This document shows, one piece after another, positions 20,744 to 26,545 of a stretch of 26,545 nt of DNA; the first letter of the stretch is position 1; each line of letters begins with the position of its first letter. A program made the translations under genes and the position numbers. The notes under the pieces are model-generated. The model was not told the origin of the DNA and searched no databases. It saw only the letters and a list, made by a program, of their open reading frames with translations. The DNA is from Phoronis australis (taxonomy: Eukaryota; Phoronida; Phoronidae), in assembly GCA_002633005.1 (NCBI GenBank), contig NMRA01001241.1:1-26545 (forward strand). The letters are read 5' to 3'.

Positions 20744-22538
20744 CTATTGGGGAAAAGAGCCAGATCTACATGTACAGTATAACGTAGGCAGGCATGATTG
20801 TGGTTTGACGATGGGAATTATAGCAGAAGACAATAAAAGAGAAACAGCCAACTAAATAATGATGCATATTTGGTGAAACATACTGGCATGACACAGAGAC
20901 ACTAAATTTTATGCAATAATTAATCTCCGTCTTCATAAACCAATCATTTTAATTGACACACGCTACGTTAAATTCGCCAGCACATTTGCCTTATCTTGTT
21001 ATAAAACTTCAGGACTGCAAGATTGATCGTGCCTGTATGAATCGCTTAAGTTCTGTTGTAAGCTCGCCTCATTCTGCCAAAAACGTAACTTGAGAGCGTG
21101 CACACGTCACGCCCAAAGTAAGTTACAAAAGAAAAAATGTTGTTGCTTTGACTTAAATGGTGAATACGCAACTGGGTTTTCCGGTGAGTCGAAAACCATT
21201 CGAGAACCAGTTACCATTACCATGTCGCAAAATTCTCCGTTATGCGAGACAAGTTTAATAATGCAAATGGGTATACAGTGTAGTAGTGTGTCATCATTAC
21301 CCTAGTAAAACAAGGCACACTTTTTATTTTTGACAATGAAATAAATATATCATTGAAATTACTAGGGAATTCTATATGTTCACATCTGTTTTAAGTTTTT
21401 CAGATGCGTTGTTTTCTTTAAAACCGCATTTTTTATACATCACTTGTTTTCCTGGTTACAGGTGTACACGCAGTTCTTCAGGCAGTCACAAGGCGACGCT
21501 TGATACGCGGAAATTTTGTGTTTTCGATGAATTTGAGTCTCCCATAGTACATGTAAATGCTAGGCAGTTTCAGATTTTCATGCACATAGGGACAAAAAGA
21601 CAGCTCCCCCGAACCGCCCTATTGAGAGAGGGTCATATCTGAAATGGGCTAAGCATTATTAAGCTCAGAAAAGAGTGACAGACACCCTGCAAGAAGCGAC
21701 AGACACCCTGCAAGAAGTGACAGACACCCTGCAAGAAGTGACAGACACCCTGCAAGAAGTGACAGACACCCTGCAAGAAGTGACCTTTAGACATGAAAAC
21801 CGACTGTATGATTTTACGAAAAATGAAAACAGAGACAATCGATTTCAACATTGCTCCCTCTATCCGTGAGCGGATCCTTGGAAATTTTTCAACAAAACAC
21901 GAAAAGTGTGGCAACTTAAATGTCATCAAAGAGCTGGGCCTCTAAATATGAACAGGTTTTATTGGTTTACAAAAATCAGGAACGCTCAATAATTGATGCA
22001 TTCTGTCAGATTATCAACACTCTTCAAGGGTTATACAATTTCTGTTATCCATGCCGAAGAAAGGCCTTTGGAAAAATATAGTTTTGCAACAAAAGTGTCC
22101 TTAGTTATTGAATTGTTGAATTTGAAACTCAGTGAATGAATACACTCTGCACACATTCGCGTAACACATTTTCTCGAATTTTCAAAATATATTTATGAAC
22201 GATAAAGTGCACGTTTTCCAAGTGCTTTTAGAAGACCTATGCTGCAAATGTAACAACAATATTCTGGCCAGTGTCCTGAAAGGGTTAACCATGCACTGAT
22301 ACTAATTTCAGTCAAATGTCTTCTTGAATTTCCTCTTATTTGCATGTTTCACAGTCTTTATTCTCTCGACTGTCCCCGGTCTCAAGTCCGCGTGTACGCC
22401 GGGTGCCATCCTGGAACCTGCAATTTTTTAAGGCACGTGCTCCCTCCCCCACTTCCTACGGCCCTGAAGAGTCAAAGACATGTTTGTTGAAACGGATTTC
22501 ACGAAAGTTTATTACACGTACCATCATCAGACACAAAC
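20744..22538. other. Intron of the ShKT gene
   Basis: Holds the 21-bp minisatellite and a possible ShKT-like remnant at 21460-21500; otherwise nothing recognised. Confidence 0.6.
21676..21784. repeat. 21-bp minisatellite, five copies
   Basis: Five head-to-tail copies of TGACAGACACCCTGCAAGAAG, with a single T-to-C change at the start of copy 2, plus a four-base remnant. Because 21 is divisible by three, both strands stay open: the plus strand repeats TDTLQEV and the minus strand CHFLQGV. It lies in the intron between ShKT exons at 22.6 and 20.7 kb. Near-perfect copies imply recent expansion and likely length polymorphism. Confidence 0.95.
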
Positions 22539-22670
22539 CTGTATCTCCACTACACAGCTGGCAGGTTTTGGCACAACGCTTTTCCATCCATTTTCGTAAA
22601 ACAGCCGAGCCCGAAGAGCAGCTCCCCTTCACAGCTTTTTGACGACACTGATTTTCGTCGACATCATAAC
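22539..22670 (-). CDS. ShKT-domain exon (type II), near-copy of the one at 26.3 kb
   Basis: A 132-bp exon, phase 1 on both sides. The acceptor is TTTGCTTTACATGTCAG and the donor is GTTTGTG. It encodes a classical ShKT domain with spacing C-x7-C-x8-C-x14-C-x3-C-x2-C, cysteine 1 being supplied across the intron from the type I exon at 23213-23479. Key pieces are YDVDENQC, the RKWMEKRC stretch and the end CAKTCQLC. Against the exon at 26211-26342 I count 24 base and 9 residue differences without any indel. Short stretches of the flanking introns also align, so the pair arose by a segment duplication rather than exon conversion alone. The exon ends in G and joins to AG of the next exon (Glu). Confidence 0.88.
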
Positions 22671-23212
22671 CTGACATGTAAAGCAAACAAGATTCGGGCA
22701 CAGAAACTATGGAGATAACATCAAAAGTGCCGCCGTATACGTTCCCCTTGAACTGTGCTACAATATTAGCTAAAAGAATAATTCGGGGGTGAATTTCACA
22801 CAAAATAACGTAACGCAGAAAGCTAGTTCCTATCAGGTGTTTACAGCGATGTCACGCGAAGCCTTTCCTATTCGAGGCTTTTTGGTGTCTACGCTCCAGG
22901 GAGTGCACGCCGAGTGCAAAAATACGCAACGTACACGTGGCAGATTATAACGTTCAGTGACGACTTTCATTTTAATCAGGACTTCTAGTTCTTCGCATGG
23001 AATGTCGACACAACACGCTCCGTGATTAAGTGAAGCAAACGCAAATTCATAAAATTTGGTTTTACTTTACACATAGTAAGACCACAATAGTCGCATTACA
23101 ACGTTCAGATTAATTCTTGACAGGATAACTTCGATGTCTGTAAATATGAAATCAAACATTCGTTTTCGACTGTTTCTAATTTTTTAAAGCTATGAACTAG
23201 ATTCTAGCTTAC
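22671..23212. other. Intron of the ShKT gene
   Basis: A 542-bp intron between the type I exon at 23213 and the type II exon at 22670. No repeat or gene seen. Confidence 0.65.
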
Positions 23213-23479
23213 ATTTATCACATTCACAAGTCTTCTTGCAAACTCTGGTCACTGAACTTAGTCTGCAATGCCCGTTTGTTGCCCAAACCTTGCAGGTGTA
23301 CTCGGGATTATCACGCTGGCTGGATTTCTTGACATTTATTGCTGTGCGGCAGAAATCGGCAACAGTTTGTTTCACTGCAGTGGCCGCAACTGATGTAGTT
23401 GTCGTCGGGGTCAGTGTTTTTGAGGCAGCTGAGGTCGTTCCTGTGTTCTTTCGAGAGGGCTTTGGCGTGACGGTTAGGG
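23213..23479 (-). CDS. Thr-rich linker plus ShKT-variant exon (type I)
   Basis: A 267-bp internal exon (89 codons), phase 1 on both sides. The acceptor is TTTTATCCTGTAG and the donor is GTAAGC. About the first 40 residues are a Thr/Ala/Lys-rich linker with a run TPTTTT, likely extended and O-glycosylated. A ShKT-like domain follows with spacing C-x18-C-x8-C-x8-C-x3-C-x-C and the usual W and G between cysteines 2 and 3 (KVWATNGHC). The exon ends in a lone T. Joined to a following exon beginning GT, this makes a Cys codon, which is cysteine 1 of the next domain. Read without splicing, the frame runs on through AAATGTAAGC to a stop after KLESSS. I reject that ending because GTAAGC is a good donor and the next exon fits in phase. 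It lies upstream of 22670-22539 in the transcript. Confidence 0.87.
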
Positions 23480-24061
23480 CTACAGGATAAAATACTTGAA
23501 GATGTCGAAGATTTTCCAATACACAAGGTGCGTTTGTTCAATATTATAAAAAAATTCACGTAACGATGGTACCTGACAATCTCACAATGCACTTCACTTT
23601 CATTCAAAGAAGGATATAAAAACAAATTGAATTTAACGATCATTGAAAATGGCCTCAACTAAATATAAAGAAGCAAATAGTGTCCTTTCAAAGACAACCA
23701 CAAAACTTGTGTGCCTGGGCAGAATAGTCTAGTTAAAGGCGAAGACAACCATTTTTCCTGTCATTTCAGTAAAAATTGGGTTCGTTGATTATCCCAGACA
23801 TATTTTTCAGTTAATTACAGCATCTGGTAACGTAATTATTACTCGTACCCTACTTCGGAAGTTACGTTTTGGGAGTAAAAAATAGGCGCCTTTTCTTCTC
23901 AAAGTCTGACTGTGTGAGCTGTCGAATCAGTCATGGAAAGCAGTGTGAACTGATGGGGCTATCCTCATTGTAAATATTACATTGATAAAAATAGTAAATA
24001 AATATACCTTGGTTGCGATAATTTCGGTCGTCGTTTTGATCTTGTTTACACATCAGTCAAC

Positions 24062-24388
24062 AGATCAGTACCGGGGTTTACTTATTATCGTCTCATGCGC
24101 ACTCTTGGTGTACCAATACATCGCTTTTCGAAAGATGACAAACTTCGCCGTACTTGGCTCGTTCGTGCGAAGAACGCAGCATTACCCATCCACGCAACGC
24201 ACAAAGCAGTGAAAAACTACCGAGTGTGGGACAACCATTTTCTGCAGTCGGATTACGAAAGAAATATGTACGCTGAATTGATGAAGGTCCCTGCAAAACC
24301 ACGCCTGAAGAAGGGTGTCATACCGTCTGTGTTGATTCCCGGCAGTGCCCCGTCGCCACCCCCTCGAGAGCTGTTGCCACTAGAGTGA
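24062..24388 (+). pseudogene. THAP-domain relic without zinc-ligand cysteines
   Basis: The frame keeps most conserved features of a THAP (C2CH zinc finger, DNA-binding) domain: SVPGFT, then HRFSKDDKLRRTWL, then VWDNHF, then KKGVIPSVL near the end. In the family the zinc ligands are C-x(2-4)-C, a later C and the H of C-x2-H-F. Here the first two positions read S and F and the third reads W; only the H remains. Losing all three cysteines while the scaffold is kept means it cannot bind zinc in the normal way. THAP domains occur in P-element-like transposases and in host factors. A proline-rich tail follows and stops at 24388; a shifted frame stays open to about 24540. It sits in an intron of the ShKT gene, on the opposite strand. 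Most likely a dead transposon or retrocopy fragment. Confidence 0.7.
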
Positions 24389-25294
24389 CTGGAGACACTT
24401 CATCTACTGTCACCCATGATTTCGAACGTACCCCAGAGCGTGTAATCCGGCAACTAGTATTGATTCGCCCCGTGCTGCTGTTTCTAACCTTTGAGCCCGG
24501 CGGTAAGCAGTCCTGCAGCGATGTTGAGTATTGGGAGTGAATACAGGCCCAGTTCTATACCCAGTAAACGTGTGCGCACCCAACCTACATTTAAAAGACG
24601 TGGCGGGGGCGCGAATTTTTGAGGGTATGGGTACCTTTTACTAAAAAGGGTACGTTCTGTGATATGAACTGTGCCATTCGCCGAATTTTGGCAGTTCCTG
24701 GCTTTTTAGTGGACCTTAATTTCATACCTTTTCGGACTTTTTGTTTCTCTGAGGCGGACCTTTTGGCCCTTTTCGCCGAATGAGTGAGGGGAGGGGGGCT
24801 CGTTCGAGCTTCCCCACTTGGTGCGCGCATAATAAGGAGGACAGTTTGTTGTGAGTGAATATAGTAGGTTTTTGCTCGAAACATGGGTATACTGCCAAAT
24901 ACAAAACTGATTGTATATGTTCTGTGAACTGACCACCGAATGCCGAATATTCTTGGAAAATATAAGTAAACCAGATTGAGATGGTGACCGCTACCTCAAG
25001 GGAAATAAATGTGCTTGGTGATGTCAAAACTGACCTACACACATGAACAAAGTCTACCTCCGAGTGTTCAATACACAGCAATATTGACATGTTATCGTAG
25101 AACTGACAAGGGGTTCAAGAACTTGCATAGACCACACAATAACTTACGTGACAAACGACAAAGTGAAGTAATGACCACTCTACAGTTTACACGGTTCGTA
25201 AGACAACGAAGGCGATCAAGGGTCAACATACATGTACATGTATCTATGCTAACTTCCATTCTTGTAAACATTCAAATGCTCAGTACATTTGTGG

Positions 25295-25985
25295 TAGCTA
25301 TTGATGGATGTCCCTGGGATACTGAAAATCTGGGCATAGTTGTTAATGAGTGCTGGGTAATTTCGAACTCATGTTTTACATGCGTTTGTGATAATCAGGC
25401 ACCAATCAAGTCAATCAAACTTTGGGCTGACCGACCCGAATGGTTAACGGATGACTATATTTGCCTCTCATTGGACCGTGATTATTGTCATGGACCACAG
25501 TCAAAGATCTCAGAAATCGTTGCAATTATAATAATAGAACGAAGCAGCACTAGTGGAATTAGAAATGCATTGGAGATGCTAAATCGAGTGATCCCAAGAC
25601 AACAGTAGAAGAGTTTAATGCCTTTTTAATTAAGTTGGTATGAAATTGGCCCGAGAAATCCCTGATTTGTATAAGCCAAATGATTCCGGTCTATTTCCCT
25701 CCAAGGCGTTTAAGTTTCGTGAGTTCACTGAGAAATTCACCTCAACACAGCTTACGAAACTTAACGTAAGCAAATCGATTGGAATAGACAAGATTCCATC
25801 TAGATTATTGAAACTTGCGGGGTCGTTGATCTGTAAATCACATCTATTTTCAACAAATTGTTGGAAACTCAGTTCATACCAGCCACATGAAAGAAGGCTA
25901 AAGTGACACCTCTTTTTAAGGAAGGCAAAAAATATTGCAAACAATTACCGTCGAATCTCAGTCGCCCGTTTTATGAGAATTTTTG
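25295..25985 (+). mobile_element. Decayed LINE (CR1/jockey-like non-LTR retrotransposon) fragment
   Basis: The first part (to 25608) is an open stretch resembling the linker between endonuclease and reverse transcriptase in non-LTR elements: DNQAPIKS, then RPEWLTDDYICLSLDRDYCH. The second part (25640-25985) is the start of the reverse transcriptase: LTKLNVSKSIGIDKIPSRLL, then, after a frame change, SIFNKLLETQFIPAT, AKVTPLFKEG and NNYRRISVA. Stops, a TGA where Trp is expected, and at least two frame changes show it is inactive. The 5' endonuclease and the 3' half of the RT, including the catalytic YxDD box, are missing. It lies within the intron between ShKT exons at 26.3 and 23.4 kb, antisense to the gene. 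Confidence 0.8.
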
Positions 25986-26210
25986 ACCTCAGAGCAAAAA
26001 CGATATACATGTATTTTGCACAAAACGGCAGTCACTTAAATGTGAATAGTGTCCGATATTTTAGTCATGGCTTTTCGGGAATCTACAGTAGGAATCTGAA
26101 AGTGTCCAGATCTATGTGTTGAAAGTAGAAGTCACATATTTGTAGAATCAAGAAGAGGTTTTACAACGAGTGATACGTGTAAATATCGTGTACCGTAACT
26201 TGAAACAAAC

Positions 26211-26342
26211 CTGTATCTCCGTCGCATAGTTGACACGTTTTGGCACAGCGCGTTTCCATCCACTTTCGCAAAACCGATGATCTCGAAGTGCAGCTCCCTT
26301 CCGCAGCTTTTTGGCGACACTGGGTTTTGTCGACATCATAAC
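26211..26342 (-). CDS. ShKT-domain exon (type II), first of the array in this window
   Basis: One 132-bp internal exon (44 codons) of a secreted multi-ShKT protein. The acceptor is a T-rich tract ending CTGAG and the donor is GTTTGT; both introns are phase 1. It encodes a six-cysteine ShKT domain whose first cysteine codon is completed from the preceding exon (T|GT expected). The spacing is C-x7-C-x8-C-x14-C-x3-C-x2-C, with the family's C-x-D start (YDVD) and a C-AKT-C-QL-C end. ShKT domains are small disulfide-knotted extracellular modules found in metalloproteases, tyrosinases, matrix proteins and venom peptides. In a multi-domain array like this a structural or binding role is likelier than a toxin; that is inference. 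It is about 82% identical in DNA, by hand count, to the exon at 22539-22670. The exon before it lies outside the window. Confidence 0.88.
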
Positions 26343-26545
26343 CTCAGACGCAAAACAAAACATTATTCGAACGCACAAACAGTTAGCAATATACATTTCA
26401 AATGTCAAGTTGTTCGTTTGTTCTGACTTTCCAAACACGACCACTGAAAACTGGGTTGAGTTCCGTAATCAAGAATCTCAATATTATTTGCGTTTTTTTG
26501 TTTTTGAGGTTTCCATTAACTTATATGAAATGAATACCACGAAAA
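26343..26545. other. Intron upstream of the first ShKT exon seen
   Basis: Its first about 40 bases resemble the intron next to the exon at 22670. The last 37 bases include a 30-bp copy of 5738-5767. Confidence 0.5.

Larger units (their letters stand above)
23480..26210. other. Long intron of the ShKT gene, host of transposon relics
   Basis: 2.7 kb between the type II exon at 26.3 kb and the type I exon at 23.4 kb. It contains the THAP relic and the LINE fragment on the opposite strand and a doubled TACATG palindrome at 25229. A missing ShKT exon in this interval cannot be excluded. Confidence 0.55.

Noticed and set aside
21676-21784. CRISPR array
   Set aside because: Direct repeats without spacers in an animal genome; it is a minisatellite.
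23193-23212. C-terminal end KLESSS-stop of the 23.4-kb exon
   Set aside because: It is intron read-through past a good GTAAGC donor; splicing restores the conserved cysteine and frame.
25009-25294. First half of a 199-codon plus-strand ORF as a gene
   Set aside because: Only the part from about 25295 resembles anything, and that is the LINE fragment; the rest has no recognisable content.
17309-26342. Venom toxin gene cluster
   Set aside because: The domains are exons of one frame with linkers, not separate precursors with signal peptide and propeptide; the ShKT fold alone does not mean toxin.

Overview
The window looks like AT-rich genomic DNA from an invertebrate animal. It has no compact bacterial genes. 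Real coding signal appears as short exons bounded by good splice sites, separated by long introns and intergenic DNA that carry decayed metazoan transposons (a Penelope-like element, a LINE, a hAT-like non-autonomous element, a THAP-domain relic). The repeats and the cysteine-rich repertoire would suit a cnidarian or a bivalve-type lophotrochozoan; I cannot choose between them from sequence alone.

Right half, about 16.9-26.5 kb, minus strand: a multi-exon gene for a secreted, cysteine-rich protein built from ShKT domains. Seven well-supported exons (26342-26211, 23479-23213, 22670-22539, 20743-20507, 19872-19729, 19071-18985, 17416-17309) each have a length divisible by three and are bounded on both sides by phase-1 introns, so they join in one frame. 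Two exon kinds alternate. Longer type I exons carry a linker (Thr-rich in one) plus one ShKT variant. Shorter type II exons carry one classical ShKT domain. The first cysteine of a type II domain is encoded across the intron (T|GT), so it forms only when a type II exon follows a type I exon. The N-terminus lies beyond the right edge. A weak terminal exon and a poly(A) signal near 16.9 and 16.7 kb may be the end.

Left part, about 1.2-5.3 kb, minus strand: three convincing exons (4423-4297, 4124-3960, 2798-2669) with compatible intron phases belong to a gene I do not recognise, with weaker candidates on either side. It could be a separate gene or a far-downstream part of the same transcript.

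Transposon relics: a Penelope-like element with reverse transcriptase and GIY-YIG endonuclease pieces (6.94-8.10 kb, +); an 0.8-kb element with inverted ends containing a tRNA-like SINE piece (15.42-16.22 kb); a LINE fragment (25.29-25.98 kb, +) and a THAP domain that lost all its zinc-binding cysteines (24.06-24.39 kb, +), both in the long intron between the first two ShKT exons of the window. Short repeats include a 5 x 21-bp minisatellite, a 59-bp tandem duplication, CT and GT microsatellites, and a strongly over-represented palindrome TACATGTA. No tRNA, rRNA or CRISPR was found.
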